From contig CAIXPZ010000206.1 of assembly GCA_903921455.1 (NCBI GenBank), positions 1 to 64,000 of the forward strand: a stretch of DNA of 64,000 nt. The letters run 5' to 3'. Under the pieces are notes generated by a model, which saw nothing but the letters and a program-made list of their open reading frames with translations, ran no database searches and had not been told where the DNA came from. This DNA comes from an uncultured Verrucomicrobia subdivision 3 bacterium. Lineage in GTDB: Bacteria > Verrucomicrobiota > Verrucomicrobiae > Limisphaerales > UBA11358. Position numbers and translations under genes: made by a program. Shown here piece after piece: positions 1 to 8,293 of the stretch. The first letter of the stretch is position 1. Each line of letters opens with the position of its first letter.

Positions 1-6
1 CTCCGG

Positions 7-258
7 ATTTTTTCCTAATCCGTGTGAATTTTCCGAAAATCACGACGAGTTTTTTCTTAATCCGTACGAATTTTCCGAAAATCACGACGAGTTTTTCCCT
101 AATCCGTGCCAATTTTTTCTCAATCACGCGTGATAAATAAAAAATCACGCGTGATAAATCTTTTATCGTGCGTGATAAATTAAAAATGACGCGTGATAAA
201 TCTTTTATCACGCTTGAAAAATGAAAAATCAGGCGTGATTTTTCTTAAATCAGTGTTG
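7..258. repeat. Twelve-unit tandem array with exact 21-bp period
   Basis: The tetramer AATC (or ATC with one change) recurs at 17, 38, 59, 80, 101, 122, 143, 164, 185, 206, 227 and 248, always exactly 21 bases apart with no indel. The first five units alternate between an AATCCGTG type and an AATCACGACGAG type; the later units carry the palindrome ATCACGCGTGAT followed by an A/T tract. Twenty-one bases equals two turns of B-DNA, so the A/T tracts lie on one face and should bend the DNA. One forward frame reads as degenerate heptads (for example KSFITRD-like), but three in-frame stops interrupt it, so it is probably not coding. The array may continue beyond the left edge. Confidence 0.9.
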
Positions 259-530
259 AATTTTTGGACAATTGGGTCGTTTTTAAGTTTAAGAGGGCAG
301 TTCGGGTTTTCTTCAAGATGGATTGCCTTGGGTTCAAGGGTTATCAGGTTCCAAAGCGGGACGTTGCTTTCCGGTTCCAGGGTGAAAGTTGAAGGGAGAG
401 CGTTGAAGGTTTTCCGCCTGTCCCCGTTGCAAGGGGGAACCCGCTACTTGGCTGCAGCCTCAAGCCAGATTGCCCGTCCGGAAGGACTCCGGCAGGACGG
501 ATCGTCCGCAAGGAGGGGCGGCAAAGACGG
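259..530. other. Intergenic stretch, no gene recognised
   Basis: After the repeat array no reading frame with a recognisable protein, RNA fold or terminator is visible. An open frame runs through the region on the plus strand, but it starts inside the repeats and its translation is low complexity with no family resemblance. Confidence 0.6.
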
Positions 531-938
531 TCAGGCTTGACCCAGTTTCAGGAGGCGTTCGGCTTGTGCCGGGGTCAGGGGCGTGACGGAGAGGCGGGAT
601 TGTTTCACCAGCGGCATGGTGTTCAGCACGGCATCGGCTTTGATGCTGGCCAGGGTCACGGGCGTTTTCAACGGCTGGACCGGCGCCAGATCCACGCAGG
701 ACCAGTCGCCCTCGGTCGCGGTGGGGTCGGGATAAAACGCCCGCGCCACCCGCGCGAGGCCCACGACCTGTTTGTCGCTGACGCTGTGGTAGAAGAAGAC
801 GTGGTCGCCCGGTTTCATGGCGCGGAGATGGTTGCGGGCCTGGAAATTGCGGACGCCCGTCCACGCGGTCTTGCCGTCCTGGACGAGCTGCGCCCACGCG
901 TAAGCTGCCGGTTCCGATTTGACGAGCCAGTATTGCAT
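531..938 (-). CDS. EVE domain-containing protein (thymocyte nuclear protein 1-like)
   Basis: A protein of 135 residues that is essentially one EVE domain: it begins MQYWLVKSEP and continues with TAWTGVRNFQARNHLR, MKPGDHVFFYHS and VVGLARV, the conserved blocks of the family. EVE domains have a PUA-like fold and are thought to bind modified bases in RNA or DNA; the exact ligand cannot be read here. The ATG at 938 is chosen because the family starts with the YWLVKSEP strand; an upstream extension to 965 has no family character. A 10-bp-period repeat lies immediately upstream of the start. It is divergent from yggS. Confidence 0.88.
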   Translation of the reverse strand: MQYWLVKSEPAAYAWAQLVQDGKTAWTGVRNFQARNHLRAMKPGDHVFFYHSVSDKQVVGLARVARAFYPDPTATEGDWSCVDLAPVQPLKTPVTLASIKADAVLNTMPLVKQSRLSVTPLTPAQAERLLKLGQA

Positions 939-945
939 GCGGGAA

Positions 946-1082
946 ATTAAACCACGGTTGGGCACGGATGGACACGGATTTTTCGAGCTGCCCCGCGGAG
1001 GAGCCTGGGCCGGAACATTTCAAAAGGATTCGCCCCCAGCCCTTTTTATCCGTGTTCATCCGTGTCCATCTGTGGTTAAAAT
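946..1082. repeat. Inverted pair of 10-bp-period CACGGAT repeats
   Basis: Two copies of a dispersed element face each other between the divergent EVE and yggS genes. The left copy (946-981) reads TTAAACCACGGTTGGGCACG followed by GGATGGACACGGAT. The right copy (1046-1082), read on the opposite strand, is TTTTAACCACAGATGGACAC followed by GGATGAACACGGAT. The repeated unit is about 10 bp. Each copy ends at a start codon: the right copy ends in TAAAAT (1077-1082), six bases before the yggS GTG, and the left copy ends in TTTAAT, seven bases before the EVE ATG. It could be a paired promoter element or a large imperfect hairpin. Confidence 0.75.
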
Positions 1083-1088
1083 CAGGGC

Positions 1089-1805
1089 GTGAACTTTGCG
1101 GAGAATCTGAATTCAATCCAACAGCGCATCGCCGCCGCCTGCGCGCGGGCGGGTCGCGACGTGTCCAGCGTAACGTTGCTGGCCGTCAGCAAAACGCATC
1201 CGCCGGAAACCATCCGCGCGGCGGTGGAGTGCGGGCAGTTGCATTTCGGCGAGAATAAAATCCAGGAGGCCAAGGCGAAGATTCCGTTGTGCCCCGGCAA
1301 GGCGCGCTGGCAGTTCATCGGCCATCTGCAATCGAACAAGGTGCGCGATGCGGTGGAGCTGTTTGAGCTGATCCAGGGCGTGGACAGCCTGAACATCGCG
1401 AAAGAAATCTCCAAACGCGCCGAGCAAGCGGGTAAGACGATGCCCATCCTGCTGGAGGTGAACGTGGCGGGCGAGGCGAGCAAGTTCGGCTATCCGCCGG
1501 CGACATTATTGGCGGAGCTAAATGAATTAAACGCGCTGCCGCGGATTGAAATCCACGGGCTGATGGCGATTCCGCCCTACACGCCGGTGCCGGAGAAGGC
1601 GCGGCCGTATTTTCAGAAGCTGTGCGCGCTGAAAGGCGAATGCGAGCAGATCCTCGGCGCGCCGCTGCCGCAGTTAAGCATGGGGATGAGCGGCGATTTC
1701 GAGGTGGCCATCGAGGAGGGCGCCAGCATCGTGCGCATTGGCACGGCTCTGTTCGGCGAGCGCGTGAGCAGTTTCCGGCGCGCGGCGGAAGGGGCGGGGG
1801 ATTGA
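1089..1805 (+). CDS. yggS: YggS/PLPBP family pyridoxal phosphate homeostasis protein
   Basis: A cytoplasmic fold-type III PLP-binding protein of 238 residues, the normal family length. It has no known enzyme activity and buffers PLP and amino acid/keto acid pools. Family signatures are LLAVSKTHP with the PLP lysine at residue 35, LHFGENKIQEAKAK, WQFIGHLQSNKV and the C-terminal phosphate-binding block MGMSGDFEVAIEEGASIVRIGTALFG (quoted here as its landmarks MGMSGDFEVAI and IVRIGTALFG). The start is GTG at 1089, followed directly by the conserved N-terminal helix. A TAAAAT hexamer lies exactly six bases upstream, compatible with a leaderless transcript. Neighbours are unrelated. Confidence 0.93.
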   Translation: MNFAENLNSIQQRIAAACARAGRDVSSVTLLAVSKTHPPETIRAAVECGQLHFGENKIQEAKAKIPLCPGKARWQFIGHLQSNKVRDAVELFELIQGVDSLNIAKEISKRAEQAGKTMPILLEVNVAGEASKFGYPPATLLAELNELNALPRIEIHGLMAIPPYTPVPEKARPYFQKLCALKGECEQILGAPLPQLSMGMSGDFEVAIEEGASIVRIGTALFGERVSSFRRAAEGAGD

Positions 1806-1863
1806 GGCGGGTGCGGTCATTTGAATTGATTCGCAATTGCGCCGTTATGAATTATTTTAGGGT

Positions 1864-2190
1864 ATGACCGTTGAGACTTTCAAACGCGAGATGGACGATG
1901 CCGTAAAGAATTACGACCGCTACGTCATCTGCCTGCAAAAGACGCCGGACGAGTTTCTGGCCACGCTGCAATCCCTGCTGCAGAAAGCCATCAAAGCCTA
2001 CGCCGGCCGGGCGGAAGGCATGCGCCACGGCATCGCATTGGACAAGGAAGTGACCATCATCCTGAGCCAGGGCGACACGGAGCGGCCGTTGTGCGGGATC
2101 TATTTCAACCTCCACTCGCCCTACAAGAAAGAGGCGCTGCCCAAGACGGTCCAGCCGTTCGTCGAGAAATCGCCCAAGCGCGCGGAATAA
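1864..2190 (+). CDS. Hypothetical protein, 108 aa
   Basis: I do not recognise this family. It is a soluble, mixed-charge protein without a signal peptide or membrane segment. The N-terminal half is predicted helical (FKREMDDAVKNYDRYVICLQ, then a second helix with LQSLLQKAIKAY), and the C-terminal half is strand-rich (EVTIILSQGDTERPLCGIYF) and ends in a basic tail. Codon use matches the neighbours and the ATG at 1864 is the first start after yggS, 58 bases downstream. It is convergent with the lipoprotein gene that follows, with only three bases between the two stops. Confidence 0.7.
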   Translation: MTVETFKREMDDAVKNYDRYVICLQKTPDEFLATLQSLLQKAIKAYAGRAEGMRHGIALDKEVTIILSQGDTERPLCGIYFNLHSPYKKEALPKTVQPFVEKSPKRAE

Positions 2191-2193
2191 TTA

Positions 2194-2550
2194 TTATTGG
2201 TCGCGGACGCTGTCGCCAACTTGCGCTTCGCCGGAAGTGATGTCGGCGACGGTATTATTCTCCTGCTGCGGACCGGTGACTTTGACCTCCGCGACTTTCA
2301 AGCCGTTGCGATAGAGGAAAAGCGTCTGCTCCACCTTCGGCATCTGCGTCGCGGGAAAGCTCAACACGACAAAGCGGCCCACGAGATTCACCGAAACCAC
2401 CTTGGCCGAGAGGGAGAAGTCCGGCGTGATGATGGGCTGCGCCGGAGTCGCGGCGACCGCGGGCTTGGACGGATTGGGTGATTTCGGCAGCCACGAGCAA
2501 CCGCTGAGGCCGACCAGGAGCAAAGCAAAAAAGAAGATGGAAGTTTTCAT
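2194..2550 (-). CDS. Small predicted lipoprotein
   Basis: A protein of 118 residues from the ATG at 2550; a TTG two codons upstream is less likely. The N-terminus MKTSIFFFALLLVGLSGCSW is a lipoprotein signal with lipobox LSGC, giving a mature protein starting at Cys and a proline-rich spacer (PKSPNPSKPAVAATPAQP). The rest looks like a small beta domain (SLSAKVVSVNLVGRFVVLSF, YRNGLKVAEVKVTG, then an Asp/Val-rich end) of the kind seen in verrucomicrobial envelope proteins with SH3-like or OB-like folds. Function unknown. It is convergent with the preceding hypothetical gene. Confidence 0.75.
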   Translation of the reverse strand: MKTSIFFFALLLVGLSGCSWLPKSPNPSKPAVAATPAQPIITPDFSLSAKVVSVNLVGRFVVLSFPATQMPKVEQTLFLYRNGLKVAEVKVTGPQQENNTVADITSGEAQVGDSVRDQ

Positions 2551-2615
2551 GTTCAAGACGATTCAATCAATGGCTGACATTCTCCAATTTTTCCGCCGGA
2601 ATCAAGCCTGACGCC

Positions 2616-3125
2616 TCAGATTTTAACGCAGCCGGGCCCGGCCGGCAGGGCGGCGAGCAGTTGCGCGACGGTTTGCGTCTGGCCGGGCAGAATCAGTTCC
2701 GGTGCGATTTCGGACAGGGGCTGCAATACAAAGCGCCGCGTGTGGGCGCGCGGATGCGGCAGAATCAAATCCGGCGTCTGGCGGGTTGCTGATCCGAACA
2801 TGATCAAGTCCACATCCAGCGGGCGCGGCTCGTTGAGAACTTTTTTGGGAACGCGGCCCCACTGTTTTTCCAAGTCCTGCGTTTTTTTTAGCAGCGATTC
2901 GGGGGTTTCATGCGGTTGGGGAAGAAAGCCGACGACCGCATTTAGAAATTTGGGAGAGCCGGGCGGACAATCCACCGGCTCGGTTTTCCAAAGCGAGGAC
3001 CGCCAGATCGGCGCGTCGGAGATAAACAGCGCGGAAGTCATCGCCTGGGAAATGGCTTCCCGGGGATGTTTCCCGGCATTGGCGCCGAGCGCGACAAAAG
3101 CGTAGTTTTGAAAATCGGGTTTCAC
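2616..3125 (-). CDS. folK: HPPK, 2-amino-4-hydroxy-6-hydroxymethyldihydropteridine diphosphokinase
   Basis: A 169-residue enzyme that transfers pyrophosphate from ATP to 6-hydroxymethyl-7,8-dihydropterin in folate biosynthesis. Signatures are FVALGANAGK near the N-terminus, WRSSLWKTEPVDCPPGSPKF, FLNAVVGF, and the catalytic block RPLDVDLIMFG with DLILPHPRAHTRRFVLQPL. The best start is GTG at 3125, whose GTGA overlaps the dapB stop codon by four bases, so folK is translationally coupled to dapB. A longer ATG-started reading is possible but would overlap dapB by 61 bases and add residues without family resemblance. Linking folate and lysine genes like this appears to be convenience rather than pathway logic. 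Confidence 0.92.
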   Translation of the reverse strand: MKPDFQNYAFVALGANAGKHPREAISQAMTSALFISDAPIWRSSLWKTEPVDCPPGSPKFLNAVVGFLPQPHETPESLLKKTQDLEKQWGRVPKKVLNEPRPLDVDLIMFGSATRQTPDLILPHPRAHTRRFVLQPLSEIAPELILPGQTQTVAQLLAALPAGPGCVKI

Positions 3126-3856
3126 TTCAACCCGAGCACGTCCTGCATGTCGTAGAGGCCGGGCTTCTGTTGGACGAGCCATTGGGCGGCGCGCAGGGCG
3201 CCGTTGGCAAACGTCTCGCGGCTGGAAGCTTTATGGGTGAGCTCCACGCGTTCGCCGTTGTTGGCAAAGATGACGGTGTGATCGCCCACGACATCGCCGC
3301 CGCGGATGGCGTGGATGCCGATCTCGTTCGGCGTGCGCTCGCCGACGATGCCCTGACGGCCATGGCGGAGCGCCTCTTCCAGTTGCAACTTGCGGACGTC
3401 GGCAAGGATTTCGAGCAGCGTGGTGGCCGTGCCGCTGGGCGCGTCCTTCTTGAGCCGATGGTGCATCTCGACGACCTCGAGGTCGAAGGCGGGGCCGAGA
3501 ATCTCCGCGGCCTTGCGCGTGAGCCAGAAGAGCGTGTTGACGCCGGTGGAAAAATTCGTGGCGATGACCATCGGGATCTGCGCCTTCAGCGCGACAATCC
3601 GGGCCTTTTCCTCGGCGCTGTGGCCGGTGGTGCCGATGACGATGGCTTTGTGGTGCCGGGCGCAGAGCTCCGCGACGCCGAGCGTGGCGTTGTGGAAACT
3701 GAAATCAATCACGACATCGGCCTGGCCAATGATGGCGCCGAGATCGTCGCCCTGGTCCACGGCGCCGACGACGGCGAGCCCGGGGATGCGCGCGGCGCAA
3801 CTGATGAGCGCCTGGCCCATGCGGCCCTTGCTGCCGGTGATGATGATCTTTGTCAT
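3122..3856 (-). CDS. dapB: 4-hydroxy-tetrahydrodipicolinate reductase
   Basis: A 244-residue NAD(P)H-dependent reductase of the diaminopimelate/lysine pathway, acting on the product of DapA. The Rossmann motif is IITGSKGRMGQAL at residues 5-17; the nucleotide/substrate loop is VIGTTGHS at 73-80. The catalytic block EMHHRLKKDAPSGTA spans 130-144 with the active His/Lys pair, and IGIHAIRGGDVVGDHTV lies in the C-terminal half. Length is slightly short of the E. coli enzyme (273) but normal for the family. It is upstream of and overlaps folK. A CCACAGAG-type dispersed repeat lies directly before the ATG. Confidence 0.96.
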   Translation of the reverse strand: MTKIIITGSKGRMGQALISCAARIPGLAVVGAVDQGDDLGAIIGQADVVIDFSFHNATLGVAELCARHHKAIVIGTTGHSAEEKARIVALKAQIPMVIATNFSTGVNTLFWLTRKAAEILGPAFDLEVVEMHHRLKKDAPSGTATTLLEILADVRKLQLEEALRHGRQGIVGERTPNEIGIHAIRGGDVVGDHTVIFANNGERVELTHKASSRETFANGALRAAQWLVQQKPGLYDMQDVLGLK

Positions 3857-3860
3857 TTTA

Positions 3861-3892
3861 TTTTGGCCACAGAGTCACCGAGAACACAGAGA
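3861..3892. repeat. Dispersed CCACAGAG/CACAGAG repeat upstream of dapB
   Basis: The sequence GGCCACAGAGTCACCGAGAA followed by CACAGAG is a degenerate copy of the element seen at 946-1082, 23663-23690 and 47607-47642. As in the other copies, on the coding strand of the adjacent gene it ends (CTCTGTGGCCAAAAT) a few bases before the start codon, here that of dapB. Confidence 0.6.
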
Positions 3893-3940
3893 TTCAAAAA
3901 AGAATTTTCTCCGTGGACCCGGTGAATCTATGGCAAAGGG

Positions 3941-4819
3941 TTACTTCAAAATGCCCGACGCCTTCATCGCGGCCTTGAGCGTGGCGCGGTTGGCGGCGCC
4001 CATTTGCACGAGCGGCAGCCGGAATTCCTCGTCAATCAAGCCAAGGATTGCGAGCGCGGCCTTGACAGGAACCGGATTGGTCTCGATGAACAGGTCCTTG
4101 AACAGCGGATACATTTTCTGATGAATCTGCAGCGCCTGCTTCACGTCGCCGCGAGCATAGGCGCGCACCATGTTCGAGACGGCGCGCGGCGCGACGTTGG
4201 AGGCGACGCTGATGACGCCTTGCGCCCCGACCGCCATGAACGGCAGGGTGAGCGCGTCGTCGCCGGAAAGGATTTCAAACTTGGGCCCGAGGGCGGCGCG
4301 GAGCTGGGAGACGCGGTCGGCGTTGCCACCGGCTTCCTTGATCCCGATGATGTTCTTGCAATCCGCCGCGAGGCGCTTCACGGTGGCCACGGAGATCTCA
4401 ATGCCGCAGCGTCCGGGGATGCTGTAGAGAATGATCGGCAGCCTGGTGTTGTCGGCAATCGCCTTGAAATGCTGGTAAAGCCCTTCCGGCGTGGGCTTGT
4501 TGTAATAGGGCGCGACTTGGAGCGACCCGTCCGCGCCGGCTTTTTCCGCGGCGATGGTGAGGCCGATGGCTTCGCTGGTGGAATTGGCGCCGGTGCCGGC
4601 GACCACCTTGACTTTGCCGGCGGCGAGCTTCACCGCGAGTTCGACGATGCGGATGTGTTCCTCGAAATCCACCGTGGGGGATTCGCCGGTGGTGCCGACG
4701 GGCACAATGCCTTCCACGCCGCCCTTGATCTGGTGCTTGACGATCCGCGTGAGAGCGGCTTCATCGAGTTGACCATTCTTGAACGGGGTGACAATCGCAG
4801 TGTATGTGCCGGTGAACAT
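3941..4819 (-). CDS. dapA: 4-hydroxy-tetrahydrodipicolinate synthase
   Basis: A 292-residue TIM-barrel aldolase that condenses pyruvate with aspartate semialdehyde, the first committed step to diaminopimelate and lysine. The pyruvate loop IVPVGTTGESPTV lies at residues 38-50, the catalytic Tyr in LYSIPGRCG near 132, and the Schiff-base lysine is K161 in IIGIKEAGG. Length and motifs are standard. It precedes dapB in the same orientation, 84 bases away, so dapA-dapB-folK are probably one unit. The gap before dapB contains the dispersed CCACAGAG element, which could act as a second promoter. Confidence 0.97.
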   Translation of the reverse strand: MFTGTYTAIVTPFKNGQLDEAALTRIVKHQIKGGVEGIVPVGTTGESPTVDFEEHIRIVELAVKLAAGKVKVVAGTGANSTSEAIGLTIAAEKAGADGSLQVAPYYNKPTPEGLYQHFKAIADNTRLPIILYSIPGRCGIEISVATVKRLAADCKNIIGIKEAGGNADRVSQLRAALGPKFEILSGDDALTLPFMAVGAQGVISVASNVAPRAVSNMVRAYARGDVKQALQIHQKMYPLFKDLFIETNPVPVKAALAILGLIDEEFRLPLVQMGAANRATLKAAMKASGILK

Positions 4820-4898
4820 AATTCAATTCAGACGGTCAGCCTCGCAGAAAAGCCCCATTTTGGCGAGCGGGATTTTTTAAGCGCCAGGCTTCGTGAAT

Positions 4899-4932
4899 TA
4901 AAAAATCCGCCCGGCGGCGAGCGCCGGGCGGA
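4899..4932 (-). terminator. Rho-independent terminator downstream of the Gfo/Idh gene
   Basis: On the minus strand an 11-bp perfect stem (TCCGCCCGGCG paired with CGCCGGGCGGA) closes a 5-base loop and is followed by a run of six T and two A. It lies 29 bases after the stop of the exported oxidoreductase gene and before dapA. Confidence 0.85.
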
Positions 4933-4960
4933 AAGGGGATGGGCCGGGAGATGGAATCGT

Positions 4961-6361
4961 TCAGCTCATTTTCCACGGTGCGCGATATTCGCGGGTCAGC
5001 AGCTTGCTGGCTTCGGGGTCGCCGAGGATGGTTTCAGTCGCGTTGTCCCAACGGAGCTTGCGGCCGGTGAGCATCGAGATCAGCCCGAGATGGCCGGGAA
5101 TGGCGGAGTGATGCGCGGTTTCGACCGGCGTGATGGTGGGCTTGCGGGATTTGACGCAGTCGAGAAAGTTCCGCCAGTGGCCGGGTGATTCATACAGTTT
5201 CACCTGGCGCAATTCCTCGGGGAGCGACTTGCCTTTTTTCCAATCGGGGTTCGAGGTGTCAAAGCCGCCGCGGTTCACCCAGACCCAGCCGTCGGTGCCG
5301 ATCCATTTGGTGCCGCCCTTGATGTCGTTGTAGCCGCCGGCAATGGTCATGGTGATGTCCTGCGGATACTTGAGTTCGATGCGGTATTTGGTGCAGGTGT
5401 TCCACAAGGCGTCGCTCGCGGGGAATTCGCCGTGGCCTTCAATTTCGGACGGACCGGAATTGTCGAAGCCCAGACCCCAATGCGCGATGTCGCAGTGATG
5501 GCCGATCCAGTCGAGCAACTGGCCGCCGCCGGTATTGTAATTCCAGCGCCAGTTCATGTGCACACGCTGCTTGATGTAAGGTTCCATCTTGGACGGCCCG
5601 ATCCATGTCTGGTAGTCGAGTTCGGCGGGCGCGTCGGTGACGGCGAGCTTCCACGCTTCGGTTCCGGGCGTGACGGTGGCCAGATCTGTCACGTTCAATG
5701 CTTTCAACTTGGCGAGCAATTCGGGCGCGGTGCCGGCAAAATCGTGATGGCCGGACGGCAGGCCGACTTCGACATGCGTGACTTTGCCGATGAGCCCGCT
5801 GCGGACGATTTCCGCCGCCTTGCGAAATTGGGCCTGCGAGCGCTGCCACGAGCCGGTCTGCCAGATCACTTGGTTTTTCTGGACGGCGCGGACGATGGAC
5901 TGCTGCTCGGCGATGGTTTTGGCGAGCGGCTTTTCGCCGTAAATATCTTTTTTCTGCCGGGCGGCCTCGGTGGCGATGACTTCATGCCAATGGTCCGGCA
6001 CGGCAATCATCACCGCGTCAAGGTCCGGGCGCGCCAGCATTTCGCGGTAGTCGTGATAAGCCTTGCAGTCCTTGTTTCCGTATTGTTCGTTGACGGTGTT
6101 GACGGCGCTGGCCAGATGATTTTTGTCGAGGTCGCAGGCGGCGATCACATGGCAATCGTTTTCGACCAAAAAAGATTTGGTGTTGCTTGGCCCTTGCATG
6201 CCCCAGCCGATGACGCCGAGATTGATCCGGCTCGAAGGGCTGGTCCGGCGGCTAAAACTGCTGGTGGCGCAACCCGGAAAAATGAAAGGCAGGGTGGCTG
6301 CGGCAGCGGCTGTGGTAATGAAATGACGCCGGCTAATGCCGTTTGTGTTTTTTTTCTTCAT
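4961..6361 (-). CDS. Tat-exported Gfo/Idh/MocA family oxidoreductase
   Basis: A 466-residue NAD(P)-dependent oxidoreductase of the type abundant in Verrucomicrobia and Planctomycetes, usually acting on sugars, inositols or their derivatives; the substrate cannot be told from sequence. The N-terminus has a twin-arginine signal (SRRHFI at 10-15, then an Ala-rich core ending FPGCA, which could also be lipidated). The Rossmann motif is LGVIGWGMQGPS near 48-59, and the family motif YGEKPLAKT carries the catalytic Lys. C-terminal substrate domain motifs include GGGQLLDWIGHHCDIAHWGL. It stands alone with its own terminator. Confidence 0.9.
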   Translation of the reverse strand: MKKKNTNGISRRHFITTAAAAATLPFIFPGCATSSFSRRTSPSSRINLGVIGWGMQGPSNTKSFLVENDCHVIAACDLDKNHLASAVNTVNEQYGNKDCKAYHDYREMLARPDLDAVMIAVPDHWHEVIATEAARQKKDIYGEKPLAKTIAEQQSIVRAVQKNQVIWQTGSWQRSQAQFRKAAEIVRSGLIGKVTHVEVGLPSGHHDFAGTAPELLAKLKALNVTDLATVTPGTEAWKLAVTDAPAELDYQTWIGPSKMEPYIKQRVHMNWRWNYNTGGGQLLDWIGHHCDIAHWGLGFDNSGPSEIEGHGEFPASDALWNTCTKYRIELKYPQDITMTIAGGYNDIKGGTKWIGTDGWVWVNRGGFDTSNPDWKKGKSLPEELRQVKLYESPGHWRNFLDCVKSRKPTITPVETAHHSAIPGHLGLISMLTGRKLRWDNATETILGDPEASKLLTREYRAPWKMS

Positions 6362-6503
6362 GGTGTTGACGTTGGATATATCTCATTCGCAGAGGTTGCG
6401 GCGATAAAAAAAGTTACAAATTAACTCCGGCGCCAGACCCGGTTGGCGGCGCCATTTCCTTTGCTATGCCGTGAAATCGGCTGCGAAGGGGGTTGCGATT
6501 GGT

Positions 6504-8195
6504 TTAATCCTCGCGTTTCGCCGGCGAGAGATACCAGTCCGGCTTGGGCACGATGTGCGGCTTGGCCGGATCGCCCAGATAATGCGGCGACATGATCTGG
6601 ACACTGTTTTCGTTGAAGACATCCTGAATGTTGGCGTGGAGGCGGGCCAGAACCACCATCCGCTGATTGGGGACCTCAAGGCGGACGTTCAATTCATATT
6701 CGACGTAAAAATCGGAAAGGGCGATCTGCAGGACGAACGGTTTGGGTTCCGGCAGCAGACCGGTGGTCCGCCGCGCGGCTTCCACCAGCATGGCTTCCAC
6801 CTGCCGCCACGGAGTGTTATAGCCGATCGTGACGCGGGTCGGTAGCAGCAGCCCATCCGAGTCGGCGAGGCGGGAGAAATTCTTGGTCGCCGCGCTGATG
6901 AGCACGCTGTTGGCAATGTGGACCTCCTCGTTTTTTACCGTGCGGATGTAGGTTGAAAAAATTCCCACGCCCATCACCGTGCCCTCGATGTCCCCGAAGC
7001 GCACGTAATCGCCGGTGCGATAGGCGCGTGAATAGATCAGCAGCAGTCCGCTGGCAATCTGGTTCACGAGGCTGGTGGAGCCCATGGAAATGATCAAGCC
7101 GGCAAAGATGGTCATGCCCTTGAACGCCAGGGACGTGCTGCCCGGAATATACGGGTAAGCCACCACCACCGCGCCGACCCAGACCAAAAACACCACGATC
7201 CGGCGGGTGGTCGAGGCGGTGTGGACATCCAGCCACTGGGTCTTTACCTCGCCTTCCTCCACCGCGTCAAAGAGATTGGTGAAAATCTGAACCAGCATGC
7301 GCGCCACCAGCACGATGAACACCACGACCACGAGCCCGGGCAACGCAGTCAAAATGCTGCGCCCCAGCGACAGCTCCACCGACACGATCTGGTGATGCAA
7401 ATAATCCCCCCACGGCCGCAAATAAGGGAAGCACCGCATCACCTGAATGATCCAGGTGTAACCGGCAAAGGCGATGAACAGCCAGGAAGCCAGATTCATG
7501 ACGGCACGCATCACGGACACAAAGTTTTTCAAACCCAGCCGCCGCAGTTCCCGCGATTTTAAATTTTCTGTTTTAGCCGCCGCCAGTCGGGTGATCCGCA
7601 CTTGCAGCCACATCCGGATTTTCCTCGTCAGCCAGACCACCACCACGAGCAGGGCGGTCATGGACAGCGCGAGAACGATGGCCTTAAGCAGCTGGTCGAA
7701 GCTCGTCAAAGCGTGCATTTCAAATATGGCCTTTTGCAGTTCCGCCACCGACTTGGCGGCGGACAATTCCACCGTCTCGCCGTTGAGGGCACTGACGTCG
7801 TCCGCGGTGATTAAGAATAAGGGTTTGCCGGCTAGGCACACTTGCACGCCGGCAGGAACCGCCTGTGTGGTCACCAGCACCGACTTGGCCTTGGCCAGCA
7901 CGGAGCGCAGGCGGACATCGGCTGCAGCACAGCGTTCTTCGGCGGAGTAGGTGTCGAGCGGCGCCCGGAATTTGAAAATGACCCGGTTGGCCAGAGTCAG
8001 TGGATAGCTGCCAGCCTCGGTCGTCAAGTCGGCCCCCGCGGACATGTCTTCGGCATTCGGCGGCGGGGTTATGAAGTTGGTCGGTTGGGCCCAGCCCGCG
8101 CCCACCAGCAATAGATTCAACCCGGCCAGCAACCAGAGCCGCTGCAGTCGCGCGAGGATCGGAAACCGCATCCACCGGGAAGATAATGTAGTCAT
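6504..8195 (-). CDS. Mechanosensitive ion channel (MscS family) with periplasmic N-terminal domain
   Basis: About 563 residues from the ATG at 8195. A hydrophobic signal segment (LWLLAGLNLLLVGAGWAQ) precedes a periplasmic domain of roughly 150 residues, then several membrane segments (for example LKAIVLALSMTALLVVVVWL and FIVLVARMLVQIF). The MscS pore helix and beta domain follow: AGLIISMGSTSLVNQIASGL, then IYSRAYRTGDYVRFGDIEG, VMGVGIFSTYIRTVKNEEVH and IANSVLISAATKNFSR. Such channels release osmolytes on hypo-osmotic shock. A longer reading to 8297 would collide with the AraC gene end and lacks support. It lies 98 bases downstream of the AraC regulator in the same orientation. Confidence 0.92.
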   Translation of the reverse strand: MTTLSSRWMRFPILARLQRLWLLAGLNLLLVGAGWAQPTNFITPPPNAEDMSAGADLTTEAGSYPLTLANRVIFKFRAPLDTYSAEERCAAADVRLRSVLAKAKSVLVTTQAVPAGVQVCLAGKPLFLITADDVSALNGETVELSAAKSVAELQKAIFEMHALTSFDQLLKAIVLALSMTALLVVVVWLTRKIRMWLQVRITRLAAAKTENLKSRELRRLGLKNFVSVMRAVMNLASWLFIAFAGYTWIIQVMRCFPYLRPWGDYLHHQIVSVELSLGRSILTALPGLVVVVFIVLVARMLVQIFTNLFDAVEEGEVKTQWLDVHTASTTRRIVVFLVWVGAVVVAYPYIPGSTSLAFKGMTIFAGLIISMGSTSLVNQIASGLLLIYSRAYRTGDYVRFGDIEGTVMGVGIFSTYIRTVKNEEVHIANSVLISAATKNFSRLADSDGLLLPTRVTIGYNTPWRQVEAMLVEAARRTTGLLPEPKPFVLQIALSDFYVEYELNVRLEVPNQRMVVLARLHANIQDVFNENSVQIMSPHYLGDPAKPHIVPKPDWYLSPAKRED

Positions 8196-8293
8196 ATGAA
8201 TTAAGCCGTTAATGAATATAACAAGGCAATGCAAACCCCGTCTGAATGATACTGATTTTATCCGACCACCAATCGTTTGTCCTATAAAATTTA

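Noticed and set aside
7..258. CRISPR array
   Set aside because: Period is only 21 bp with no separate constant repeat and variable spacer, no cas genes, and units drift gradually; it is a degenerate tandem repeat.
193..540. Open frame of 115 codons after the first repeat array
   Set aside because: It begins within the repeats, has low-complexity content and no homology-like blocks.
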